This document shows positions 22,288 through 33,505 of a stretch of DNA of 64,000 bases, in pieces; the first letter of the stretch is position 1, and each line of letters starts with the position of its first letter. Under the pieces are notes generated by a model. The model saw only the letters and a list, made by a program, of their open reading frames with translations. It had not been told where the DNA came from and searched no databases. Source of the DNA: Rhodocollybia butyracea (lineage: Eukaryota > Basidiomycota > Agaricomycetes > Agaricales > Omphalotaceae). A program made the translations under genes and the position numbers. Location: assembly GCA_015501585.1 (NCBI GenBank), contig JADNRY010000001.1:310001-374000 (forward strand). The letters are read 5' to 3'.

Positions 22288-24446
22288 TTAAAAACGAGTC
22301 AAATCACGACCGAAAATCCCTGTGAAATCGGTCAAGAGCCCGTAGAAATTGTTCAGATTCAAAACTCACAATTGAGGAACCAATAAAAAGGAACTAGAAT
22401 CCTAAAAAAATCACGGGTAAATGCAACGATTACACACGAAAGGATTGTCTAGACTCTACTCACTTATTTCGAATGCTCAACGTCTGGGTAAAATATGCAG
22501 ATCTCCAGAGCAACCAAGCAAGTCGACCATTTTCCTTGTTCAAGCCTGGAACACCGCCATTTTCCGGCTTATCATAAATGGCTTTCCTAAGATAAACTTC
22601 GTTTCAGTAGCCATATCGCATATACTAAACGAAATTCACCAATCTCCGACGTAGGCTAAGGATCCTTGATTGTGGAACTCGAAAGGTTTATCATGGGGTC
22701 GATCCCTGATGATTTTGTTTAACTTTTTGTAAAGATACTTGGCTTGTTGGTTAGCGACTGGTACATGCAGATGTCAAGATTATGTGTGGATGAGAGGTTA
22801 ACAACAATTCACCGACCTTGTGCGGTGGCAGGAAGAGGTACATTTTCGATACAGGCAGCATCACCAATGACATATACGTCAGGATTTGGCGAACCGTCAG
22901 GGTTCAACGCGTTCAAGTGGTTATCTGTGACGATACTTCCAAAACCAGGTTTGGGGATTGAATGTTAAAGAAGGGCTGCACTTTACCTCTGTTTACGTTC
23001 ATGCTTCTTGAGTTCGTTTATTGAAGCAATGAGAGGATTCGGGGCGAGTCCCGTAGACCAAACAAGGAGTCCGTAAGGTACTGAAGCAGCGAGTTAGAAA
23101 TTTCAAGGGTAACACACGCGACCACCGTACCTTCTCCCTGCTCCTGGATGTATATTTTACCCTAGTAATTAACTGAGTAAATGAGTGGGGATGCAAAGTA
23201 ATACTAATAGTTACAGCTTCAACTCTGTCGACATGGTGGGAAGTATAGATACTGATGCCATCCCGACGAAAGTTTTTCTCAGTGTACCTGCAAACTTGAT
23301 TAGTGCTCTTTTATGTTGAGGTAATACAACTTAACTTACTGGACAAGGTTTCGGTCGAACATTCCCAAAATGCTGGGAGCAACGTCGTACAGGTTGATTC
23401 GAGCCATTTTAGCTAAAGAAGGGTAATGTTTCGATAATTCAGCGTGAATGAGATCATGCAACTCTGCAGTAAATTCAACTCCGGTAGGTCCCGCGCCTAC
23501 GCATACAAAGTTGAGCAGACGTCGACGTTCGGTATCAGACAAAGTTGGCTGATTAGCTTGCTCGAGGCCTAGATTTAGGTTAGATTTGAAATTTTGTATG
23601 ACGAAAACTTTTCCCGTACATTCCAGAATTCGATTTCGAATTGCTCTGGCGTCCCGTACATCCTTGAGGAAATGAGCATGCTCTTTCACCCCAGGAATAT
23701 TGAATGCTATATGAATACCGTAGGTGAGCATAACTAAAAATATCGTGAGCTCCTAGTACAAACTCTGTGAATATGCCCCCACGGCAATGACGAGCTTGTC
23801 ATATTTGACTGTGAAGTTTGCCAGAGCGGATACGTCACTAGGGGAGGCGACCTGAGCTGGTTTTGTTGCAGGTGTCTGTGTATCTGATTCAGAACCAATT
23901 CGCAGGGCTAGATATTTCCGACGCATACGCAATGTAGTATCTTGTTTTGGAAATCTATTCATAGGTTAGTTGATCAACTCAGTGGAGCTTAAGTGAACCA
24001 TACCTATTCCGTCGCACCAAGCTTGATAAAATTCCTATAATACTCGTTGAAGAGGATGCTTCAAGTTACTGAACCGATACGTACAGATTCCGGGGAGTAC
24101 CTACGAACCTAAGTAACAAATTGTCAGTATTGGCAAAGAATACATCGCACACTTACAGGCTCAATCGCGCAACGAAACTCAAGGGTTCCAACTGCGCAGC
24201 TGGCCAGCAGAGGAGTGAAATTAAAGTAGGTGTTAGGGGATACTAAGACTACATCTATACAATGGTCAGGAGAGATAAAAGAGCAAAGGCAGAAAACGCA
24301 CCCCATCGCTTTTTGTCTACTCTTCGAAGCAATTCATATCCTCCCCAACCGGACCCAAGAATGGCTAGACGTTGTTTTTCTCGACGAGAAGTTGATGAGA
24401 ATGCTCGTGCGCCAGGACGCTGAAAACATCTCGTCATATGAAACAT
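22288..24446 (-). CDS. Mitochondrial type II (alternative) NADH dehydrogenase
   Basis: The start codon (24444-24446) opens a basic, Ser/Arg-rich presequence, [20 protein letters not shown], predicted to target mitochondria. Then come the FAD motif [52 protein letters not shown], the NADH-binding motif [76 protein letters not shown], and the C-terminus [26 protein letters not shown] with TAA at 22288-22290. All sit in frame through about a dozen short introns. The enzyme passes electrons from NADH to ubiquinone without pumping protons. No EF-hand insert is seen. The short presequence fits an internal (Ndi1-type) or external (Nde-type) enzyme, and sidedness cannot be told from sequence. It converges on the WH1-CRIB gene. 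Confidence 0.93.
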
Positions 24447-25377
24447 AATAAGGCAACAATCCAAGAGTACTATAGGTGGGCGTTTTTTTATAATCGGAAG
24501 AGAAGGTGATCCGGGATAAGGCGGGTGAACTCGCCATTAATGACCCTTATAGTCCAATTAATTAAATAAGCGCTGATACTGATCTGGGCGTCTAATCTTA
24601 AGCGCTGGTTTAATAGAATTCAAATCCAAGTTCAAATCGCCCTCCATCGATGGGTTGTGTACCCCTGCGGCCTTGGCTTTATGTCTCCTGTCTCGTCTTT
24701 ATTTCACATCCTTTTTCCTATAGTAAAAGACCTGAGAGCAGCGGTAGTATTACAAGGTTTCCTTTCAGGTAAACTAAGTTTTACCGTGTAGTCGTATTCG
24801 CCTTCATGTGTTCTCAGCCGTGTGATTTCGCTGCTCATGTACTACTGTAAGCTCGTCTGATTCACTCTATTTAAGCCACTCAGCTGCTTCGGGGTGACTC
24901 CCGTGTCCACCTATACTCGCTCTCAACGAATGAAACCAGGGTGAAACGTTGCCTCGAAATGTATCGCAGCAGACAAAGGTTTCGAATGGAAGTACAGACT
25001 CAATCTACTTTAAGTAGTATTCTCAGCTATTATAATTCCCAGCCTCCGCTCAAAGTATCCACTGGCTCGCTCTTAAGCTTGTCTTAAGCCTCAAGAATCC
25101 CTACCGTCGTTCACCACCCCCGACTCTGACCGGTGACCGATGGGTCTGACTCTTATGGCTACATCACCACTGAAGACCGTTCAAACACTGAAGACCAGGT
25201 TTGAACCGTGATCAATGTTGTCAGCCACTACCTGGGACCGCACCGTCACGGTGACAGACGTCACAGGGGCTGCCTTACGGTCACGTGAACGTTTGTTTCC
25301 TTCAACCAACTTACCAAGCCTTTTATTTGCCTCTATCCCGCCTTGAGGTCCGAGGACCATAACATTCATTTGCAACC
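24447..25377. other. Divergent promoter region of NDH2 and SAP-domain gene
   Basis: 930 bp without a gene. Contains two [AT]TAAGCGCT copies (24566-24574 and 24598-24606) 120-160 bp upstream of the NDH2 start. Confidence 0.5.
24566..24606. promoter_or_regulatory. Paired [AT]TAAGCGCT elements upstream of NDH2
   Basis: ATAAGCGCT followed by GATACTGAT, and 32 bp later TTAAGCGCT. The first matches the element upstream of the BAH-like gene in 15 of 16 bases. Role is inferred from recurrence and position. Confidence 0.4.
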
Positions 25378-28300
25378 ATGGCTTCTTCATCTCAAACTAC
25401 AGAAATTCTTTTCAACTCTCCCGCACTGCATTCGCTCAAACGCGATCAGCTCGTAAAGCTCTGCAAAATCCACTCAATCAAGGCTTCCGGGAAGAACGTC
25501 GAACTCATCGAGAGATTGAAGAAGGTTGCCGAGGATCTTCCCAAAGATGCTCCTCTGAGCATTGCTGCCAGGAGTGATATACAGTACCCTGATAATGTGG
25601 AGATGGACGAGAAGGAAAACGCCTATTCGGACAAGATGAATCTACCTCGCCCTAGCGAACAGTGGCAAGTGATGGAGAGTATTGCAGAAGGCGATAGCGA
25701 GGACAGTGGATCCAGAAATGGAACCTTGAAAAGCCTTGGTTCGAATCGGGAATTTGGAACTAACGGCTCAAAGTGTATGTCCGCTTGTTTCTTTGAGGTT
25801 TGAAACTGATTACATTTCTTCGAATTCGAACAGCGTCAACTATGTCTTTGTCTATCAAAGCTTTAGCCTCGTCTTTGGGGCTTAAACGTAGCACTTCTGC
25901 CAAATCTATCCACGACACTTCCATGACTCCGCCTCTCCCAGTACTGCCTGTACCTACAGCTGCTACCGATGAACTTTCTAAATACGCAACTCCTTACACT
26001 AGCCTACCTGTTCCTTCACCATCCCAATTGCCGCAGACGGATCATTTTGCCGACTTTTCCCACTTCAGTGCAAATCCTCCATCTGCTGCTACGCTCTCGA
26101 AATTTGATTTCAGTAACAAAGAGGATACTACTCCGATTCCGGGTCATGTACTTCGTCCTGGAGCACCAGCGCCAGATAATGCTAGATTGAGCTTAGGCAA
26201 TGCTCGTTTCAGTTTTGGCTTCGGGCTTGGGTCTCCCCGGAAAAGTACGTCAGAGACTACTACAACGATCCGATTAGTATCTTCGTCATCTATGACAGGG
26301 GTGGCGGACTCCCCTCAGCCTTCTATCTCCCATCATGGAATCGACAACAACCAAAGCCCCAGCACACCGCAGCTTAAGCCTTGGAATACGGCATTTGACC
26401 TTGTATTGGGTAGTCCCACTGGACCATCTTTAGGGGAGAACGTCAGGGTCTACCCAAACCTGCCTCTGGATGACAGCGTTACAATTTCCGAGCCTCCCGT
26501 TCCTGGTGGTCTTTCTTCCCAACATCTAACGTCCCCAAAGGTAGAACCGTTTGTATTTGGTTCCCCACTACCACAGCACCGGGTGTCCAATGCTCAGTTC
26601 CAATCTGCGGCCGCGTCCGTCTTGGAGGAGATGAACCGACGTTTGGAAGCTGATGGCGTTGACACCGTTGGGACTTCTTTCATTTCCACCCTTCGTCCCG
26701 GGGCTGGAGTCGATCTCACTCCGCATTCCAAGAAAGTCTACACCGACCGGGCGATAAAACCATTGAGAAAGAGCTATGGCGCCAACTCTGCCAAAAAGGA
26801 GGTAAAGGAGAAGTTCGAAAGAGCCCACAAGGACCATTTCAATGAAATGGAGAGTATTGCGGGTTATTTGGATCGCAAGAAAACCACTGATAACTCCTCA
26901 TTGGCCAAGAGAGGTCCTTTGAGCGACCCTTCGAATGACGAGCCTGTACAAGCTGGAAAGAAGAGAAAGTCGAGTGCTTTAGGGGACGGTCGCCCAGTTC
27001 AGGCCAAGCGGCCGAGTACACGGGTGATCAGTAACACTAGACGGACTGTACCCGGAGGATTCGGAGACGATGATGAGGAAGAGGAGGCTCCAGTGGGGAA
27101 GAAGGCCAGGGTCGATTTCTCAAACAGGGAGGAAGAAGACAAAACTGCTGAAGAGCGATCGGAGAAGGAGAGGGAGGCTATTCGTCGAAAGTTGGAGATA
27201 AATCGCGCCCGGAGAAGGAGTAGCGTTGCGAACGGAAGACCTAGTATGGGTCGAGGGAGAACAAGTATGGGCCGAAATAATGTTTTGCGTGAGTCACTCT
27301 ATTTCAATACTAAGGCTATATGCAATATTATTTACGAATAACAATCTCTAGACAAGACGTCACACAATCCACCTGCATCCAAATCGCGTTTTGGTTTCCT
27401 ATCGACCGCTGCGAAATCCATTGTGAAGGGAGTGTGGGGCGGAGGGAAGAAAAGTGTTGTGACCAAGCCAGTACCTGTAGCTTCTCGCACGGCGCCTGCC
27501 CCGACGCCTACAGTTTCCAACGTATCTTCCCAAGGGACAACAACACTTCCTATCACTCAAGGAAACGTAGCCGTATCGAAGTCGTCGGTAGTCCCTGCGG
27601 CTGCAACATCTCAAGTGCCGTCAACCTCATCCCGTACTTCTCATAACAGGAACGCTTCCACCACTGGAACAATGACTTCGTTGGGATCTGTGGCCGCAAC
27701 CATACATTCTGCTCGATCTAGATCACCTCTCCCCTCATTTGCAGCCCCAACGAGGAGCAGTAGCATTCGTACATCAACGACCGGCACCACTTCCACTCGC
27801 AATAGCTCCGTAGCCAGTCGTGCCGGTGGATCTTCCATCGGTATCAACCCCCGAACCTCAGCAACATCTTCAAGGGTTTCGAGTCTGGGAGCCCGCAGCC
27901 ACTTATCGCAAGGCCCGACCAGCTCCACGAGCTCTCGCCTTCTCGCTCCCACCGTGAGTTCACTGGCCAAAACAGCCGGAATCAACAAACTCAAGTCTGT
28001 TGCTTTGAGTCCTCCGCACGTAAAACCATCCGATTCTCCCGTCCCCCCCAGTAAAATCTTCAGTAAACCACTTGTCGTGCCTCTCGGCTCAGGTTTACCT
28101 TCGCCAATTCGCAATGGTCATTCCCAAACTGCTGTAGCAGACGCCAGCGTTCAGAAACAGCGGTCATTATCTGGTCGGAAACCACGCATTTCCCGCTCGA
28201 AGGTCATTGCCAAACTTGCTTCGCAACGTACCGCTTCTGGATCAAGCCAGGCATCTAATTCAGAAAATGCAGGTTCCTCTGCGGTATCGCTAGCGGCGAA

Positions 28301-28535
28301 GCGATCGAGCCTCGGCGTAGGAGTGCACAAAGCACCTAGGAAAAGTATAGGCGGAGCTCGAAGGAGTCACGTAGGTGTGTCTGGAACCAGAACCAGCGAA
28401 GCTAATGTTCTCTTGAGCGCAAAGAAAAGAGCGAGGCAGAGTGAGTATGCTCGGAGGAGAAGTCGAGCTACTGGAGCTAGTGTTGGAGTTACCAGAGCTT
28501 CCAACTCGGTAGAGGGTATGGACGTTGATATATGA
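25378..28535 (+). CDS. SAP-domain protein with NuSAP-like motif
   Basis: ATG 25378 and introns 25775-25833 and 27289-27351 give 1011 residues. Residues about 12-48 form a SAP helix-turn-helix (FNSPALHSLKRDQLVKLCKI, GKNVELIERLKKV), a DNA-binding module. The middle is disordered. It contains LRPGAGVDLTPHSKKVYTD and then KEKFERAHKDHFNEMESIAG plus YLDRKK. The latter resembles the conserved central motif of animal NuSAP (HxxxFxxMESIxxYxxRKK). After it come basic repeats (PSTRVISNTRRT, RRKLEINRARRR) and FGFLSTAAKSIVKGVW. The C-terminal 370 residues are almost pure Ser/Thr/Pro/Arg. NuSAP is a nuclear spindle microtubule protein whose SAP domain is also N-terminal, so architecture and motif agree. 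Orthology is an inference from my memory of the motif. It could be another chromatin-bound SAP protein. Confidence 0.75.
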
Positions 28536-30445
28536 TGCATAATATTTTTTTCTCCGCTTCAGGGTTTTTTTTCAAAGAATCTATGATTTATCACGCCAGC
28601 AGGAAACTAGGCCATTCTTTCTGTTCAAAGCGTTTTTCTCTCCATAACCACATCCTCGTCTTGCTGTCATGATACATCCATATCGATTATATTGTACTTA
28701 TTTTGTGAACAGAGTGTATCATTGTACTATAACGGCTGGTACGAGAACCGTACCCACTTCAGAGGCAAAAAATGCTTATCGATGGTAGCATGAGACCTCA
28801 GGAACGTTGACCGGTGTAGCAACCAAATATGCCAGTGCAGCTGGAACCTGGCTATGTCCTCGCTGAAATGGCTGGTTTGCAATCAGATTTTGTAGATAGG
28901 GGGGCTAACTCGGAGAAGGACGGTATCAGTAAACAGAGGGTGGACGGGGAGCAACTTCGGAATTCAAGGTTGAAGATCATGGAAAAGTTGTCCAGACTAC
29001 ATATTCATTCCACACTGCCCGGATTTGGCAGTGTACATGCAGGGGATACCAAAGTTGTACTAAACGTAAACACTTTACATGCGCTTTATCCTGTTCAAGC
29101 CTGTAATCCAGCTAAAAATACTTGTGAAGATAGTGTTCTAATCATGACTCGGAGTCTCTGAAACACCTGTCGAAGACGAAGAGCGAGCTCCACTGTAGAC
29201 TCAGAAGCTACAGCCGTTTGTTATATCTAATAGATTCAAACACTAGAGGCCGATAATGGCACTGGTAGAATCGACCCCTTTGACGCGACCACGTGATTGG
29301 CGTACACTGGTGTCTGGGAACGCGCTTTTTCGCAATAATTTATAAATAGGAATAAAAATAGAACTTCCATAACCAACGCCCGGGATTTATTCATGCCAAC
29401 TCATACGGTACGTCTGAACTTGCCCCGTCGCTTCATGTTATAACCCTGGGGCCTGAATGCTTCAGGTTCAAGGTCCATGCCCTGTCTCAGTTCAGAAATC
29501 ATTTGCCCAGTCTCCAGCTGTTTCTAAATGGGACCGCACCAGTTCACCTACCTACCTACCAGCGGACTAGTCTTCTTGCTGGTCTCAAAGAAAATGGCTG
29601 AAACTTCAGTGCGCATTCCAATTTGATGTGATGTTCGCAATTTCACTGTCTTTCGCTTGATCATGATGGACGGAACAGACGGCGAGAGGCTGAGTAGATC
29701 TTAGATTTACTGTCTTCGACATCTGATCAGGAAGTATGAGCATCTTTGAGCTATGTAAACTATTGCAGTTGCGCTTGCATCTCAGCTTCGGTTGACAGTA
29801 GTCTTATTCAGGAGCATGGATGCAATTGAACGATTATGGTCCCTGTGTTCTGTTCAATACACAAGGGCCCTGCCACGCATTGGTGGCTTTTCAGTGATAG
29901 AACACCCGAAGCTTTAATGTACATAACACACTCGTTTCACAAGAATCTCGGACTCTATTTGGCCTGACACATACTTCGACTCACACATACTTCGACTCAA
30001 CCACCGCTAAAATAATGGTACATTCTCTTGGTCGGTTGAATGTCATAACTTTATTACACCAACATTCAATAGAGTATGATAGCAATCGAAGGCTAATAAG
30101 CCACCAGTAAGATCTCAAATGGGTGGCCTCAAATGATAGGCAGATTAAAATTAAGTCGTATGGTAAGGTGATATTAATTACACTAAACCTTGCAACAAAG
30201 CGAGTACATACACAACAAGCGTTTGAGTCAAGAATGTACACAGAAAAAATCTTCTGAAAGCGATCACTAACGAACGAGACGTATTAAAACGATAGGCGAG
30301 GAATTAAATGAGACTTTAATGTAGAAAGGCCTAAACAAACCGTCAAAGTATAGAGTAAAACGAAGGATAGGATCGGAAGACATAAAGAAACACATTTGAG
30401 CATCATGAGGCTGAAACCGTGTCTGGAAATTAAACAGTGGGACAC
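28536..30445. other. Long intergenic stretch, no supported gene
   Basis: 1.9 kb. A 110-codon open frame from ATG 28829 has no domain, no clear splice partners and ordinary composition. It is the only candidate and is weak. The right part (29.2-30.4 kb) is AT-rich with only short frames. It holds a 16 bp direct repeat at 29968-29999. Confidence 0.4.
29968..29999. repeat. 16 bp tandem direct repeat, two copies
   Basis: CACATACTTCGACTCA is present twice, perfectly adjacent. Confidence 0.9.
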
Positions 30446-31197
30446 CTAGCGGTAGCGTAGTTGCAAACGTCGCGCCTCAGCAGTGACGTTCCAAGCGGTC
30501 TGAATGAGTTCGACAATATCCGTATCTCTCACGCCGAGAGACAGAACGTTCTTCCAGATCCCTTGATTATATTCGACCCGTCGCTGAAGCTCGTCCTCGG
30601 GTAATAGTGACATGATCTGAGCCATTGCTGCCGCGTTAGGAAATTCCTCGATGACCTGTAGTTTGGCCTGCTGTGAGTATGAAATAATATGGACTATTTT
30701 ATTCAAAGGAATGTACCTGTGGCGGTAGTAGATGGGGAGCAAGTTTGGTCTGGCTTTCGAGACACAAAGCAAAAAGCAGTAGCAATGGAAGGGAGGGACC
30801 ATGGGGTACGGAAATTGGCACCACGGGCAGGGATATGGCGAGGATTCCAGAGTTTGGGTGTCGATAGGGCACAGGTGCAGTAGATCCTGGTTCGGCAGGA
30901 GGGAGTAAGTCAACTCGAAAGCCATTATTATACATTCTCGCATCTACTGGAATCAAGAGAAGGGGAGCAGATGAAGTAGCGAGTAGGTGAGTGGGCATTT
31001 GAGCGTCTCTCGTGATAGTCATGTCAAAATAGTTGGGTATAGACATCCCCGAAGGGTAAGAAACCTTGACTACATTGAAGTGATGGCAGAGGGCACTGTT
31101 GGTGACGCTAGGGAGTCAACATGGCATCAAGAGATTCGAGAAAAATCATAACTCACTCCAGAGGTTCTTTTCTCCCAAGGTATGAGGGGCGATACAT
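30446..31197 (-). CDS. Possible clp1-like (clampless family) protein
   Basis: The best model starts at ATG 31195-31197 (MYRPSYLGRKEPLD), then VTNSALCHHFNVVKVSYPSG, DAQMPTHLLATSSAP, a proline-rich block, GPSLPLLLLFALCLES, LLPPQQAKLQVIEEFPNAAA, RRVEYNQGIWKNVLSLGV and VELIQTAWNVTAEARRLQLR, with TAG at 30446-30448. Two introns join these exons in phase. The C-terminal block looks like a family found across Agaricomycetes that is annotated as clp1-like; Clp1 in Coprinopsis controls clamp-cell formation in the dikaryon. I am fairly sure it belongs to a conserved basidiomycete family but less sure that the family is Clp1. The start could also be ATG 31044-31046. No membrane segment beyond one Leu-rich stretch and no signal peptide. 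Confidence 0.55.
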
Positions 31198-32092
31198 CTG
31201 ATCGTAGTCAATGTTACAAGGCTATATAGTAGGGGATGAGAGGTTCGTGGTCGTAGAAATAATCGTGACTGAGGATTAACGAAGGCGGAGGCAGAGATGG
31301 ACTGTCTTGGGATTCTGGAAACAAATGGTCTAGTCGCCAGAACGCGTCGAGAACAACTCAGCCAGAGCTCGTCGTCAAGAAAAAGGAAGGTGGTGGATAG
31401 AAAGAAGGAAAAGACGATGCAGTCTGTTGAATTTAAAACGCGAAAAATGTTGCTGGAAAGCAATTACGTATAAAACTGTCCCTTCCGTTCTCCGATCTGC
31501 GAGCGCCGAATGACACTGCAGGAATTTTTCGGATGTCATAGTTCCGAAAACACGTCGTGTAGCCTTATGAAGCCGGATCGTTCTCAGTTTTGTAACTTAC
31601 TAGGAACTGAGAACTCGGAAAGAACAGGCTGAACAGCAAAACTTAAGGTTGCGATCCTAGTAGATCCTTCAAAACAATCTCCATGAGGCTGATGCTGCCC
31701 TGATTGATAGTTTCATGTTACAAATCTGTACATACTATAGTGGCTCCTAGCTCCTGAAAGAATTAAGTCGTGTCAGTTGAGTGCCAGTCAATCCCATCTT
31801 AAGAGCTCAGGGCTCACAGACCTTAGCGTTCTTGATGAAGAAATGTTTCTTCCATCAGGTGGAGTAATGTGGAGCACCAAATCAAGTGTGGCGCGCGGTC
31901 GAAGTTTCCCTTCGTTTCGTTTCCGCGTGCCATTGTACGGCAAGCTCGGACCCGTCGGTCGGATTCAAGGCTCAAGCGTACCATAGCGGTGCAGAGTTCT
32001 GCTCACATTAGAAATTAAACTATAAATGGCAAGTTGGGCACGGTAAGTTTAACCTTGATTCTACTATTATGCTTTGATTTTTGTAATTGGTT
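31198..32092. other. Intergenic, no gene seen
   Basis: A 105-codon reverse frame at 31146-31463 covers the likely 5' leader of the preceding gene. A 69-codon forward frame at 31777-31986 has no resemblance. Neither is supported. Confidence 0.45.
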
Positions 32093-33505
32093 TTACAAGT
32101 AATTCGATGGATCCAGCTTTCTCAAGTCAGCACATTGGATACGCCCTTCCATGATGATTTCACTCAGAGCTTTTGCAGTACCAGGAGCATTACATATTCC
32201 CTAACGGACAAGGGTTTAGATCAAGTACAAGTTCAGTCAGTGTCACTCACCCAGCAAGTGTGCCCAGTTGCAATGAACAAGCCTTGTGCAATCTGGGAAG
32301 CAGCACCTATGATCGGTCCTCCACCGGTATTGACAGCAGGAAGGAAGCAGGCCTGTCGCTTATCCACCACCCCATGTTGAAGTTCTGGAGAGATACTTGA
32401 GACGTGCTTTCGAATGCTTTCGCAAGCAGTCTGGTCTACAAGTACATCATCCACGCTCTCGGGAAGTAAGGAGTCGTCCCCAGGCCCACAAGCATAGACC
32501 TCATTATCAGGTCTCGCGTAGATCTCTGGAGAAACTATGAGGCCGCGGTGGCCTGGTAATTTAATTTCTGTAAAGAGGACATACGGCGATATGGTGACAG
32601 AGGGCTGTGGATGGATAGTGATACTGTGAGCTCGAGTAGCAGATATAGGAAGAGTGGGCAAGATGGAGGGGGACCAGGCACCTGCCGCTTGAAGTGGTTC
32701 AGAACAAGAAATATACAACATAACCGTAGGCACGTACTGATGATGACATGGGAGGCGGAAAGAGTTTGACTTAGCTCAGAGTTGGGGTGAGTGAAGGTCA
32801 CCCCATTAATTTTTCCTTCACTGATATTTAGTTTGGTTACTCGACCAGAAATTAGCTGGGCGCCTTTTTCTGCAGCTAGATGCATCATGCTCGTCGTGAA
32901 CTGGAAAGGATGAACCTGAGCAAAGGAATGCAGATGGGTGATTCGGTAAGTGAACAATAATGAGAAAGCCTTGCCTGAGCGGTATCTCCATCCGGGGCCA
33001 TAGGAGAGTAGCTCTTGGTAAGATTTTCGTCTACCCACAGTAGATTGTCCGGCAGACCTTTCCTTTTCCTGCTTACAGGATCACGCTTGCGATCCCCATC
33101 GAGGCCCAGTGTTTTCTCCAGACTTTTCCTTTGACCACCCGCTCCAGCACCAGTTCCACTTTCCTCGGCAGATACTACAGCTCCTTTTCCTTCCCAGCTT
33201 CCGCATCCAACAAATCTCCAGCCCCATAAGTCTTTTCCGTTGTATTCTTGAGCGAGCTTGACATGCTCTGCAAAGGAAATAGCAGATAACTCTTTGGGAT
33301 ACGCCCATTTTGCTACCAGACCACCTGCTTTTCCGGACGCTCCTTGTGCAGGACCATGCCTGGAGGCTTCGATGACTTTGATCGTCGTAGAAGATGAGAA
33401 AGAGGGATGGCGAGTAAGATATAAAGCTGTTGAGCAGCCGATGATACCGGCCCCAATAATAACAATATCTTTACGAGAGTCAGCGTCGACCGTGTGGTGG
33501 CTCAT
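32093..33505 (-). CDS. FAD-dependent oxidoreductase, DAO family (Tda3-like)
   Basis: ATG 33503-33505 begins MSHHTVDADSRKDIVIIGAG, carrying the dinucleotide motif IGAGIIGCSTALYLT close to the N-terminus. Then KVIEASRHGPAQGASGKAGG, VAKWAYPKELSAISFAEH, LPDNLLWVDENLTKSYSP, VHPFQFTTSMMHLAAEKGAQ, AAGAWSPSILPTLPISATRA, LIVSPEIYARPDNEVYACGP, QACFLPAVNTGGGPIIGAAS and GLFIATGHTCWGICNAPGTA, ending LRKLDPSNYL with TAA at 32093-32095. This is a complete D-amino-acid-oxidase-type fold, closest in layout to yeast Tda3, whose substrate is unsettled. One intron (32916-32974) must be GC-AG (CAG|GCAAGG) to keep DTAQVHPFQF. About 400 residues, no targeting signal seen. Confidence 0.88.

Noticed and set aside
27641..28114. 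157-codon reverse frame in the SAP gene
   Set aside because: Complement of the Ser/Thr/Arg-rich tail of the SAP-domain protein, no domain.
28829..29161. 110-codon forward frame from an ATG
   Set aside because: Isolated, no family resemblance, ordinary composition. Possible but unsupported.
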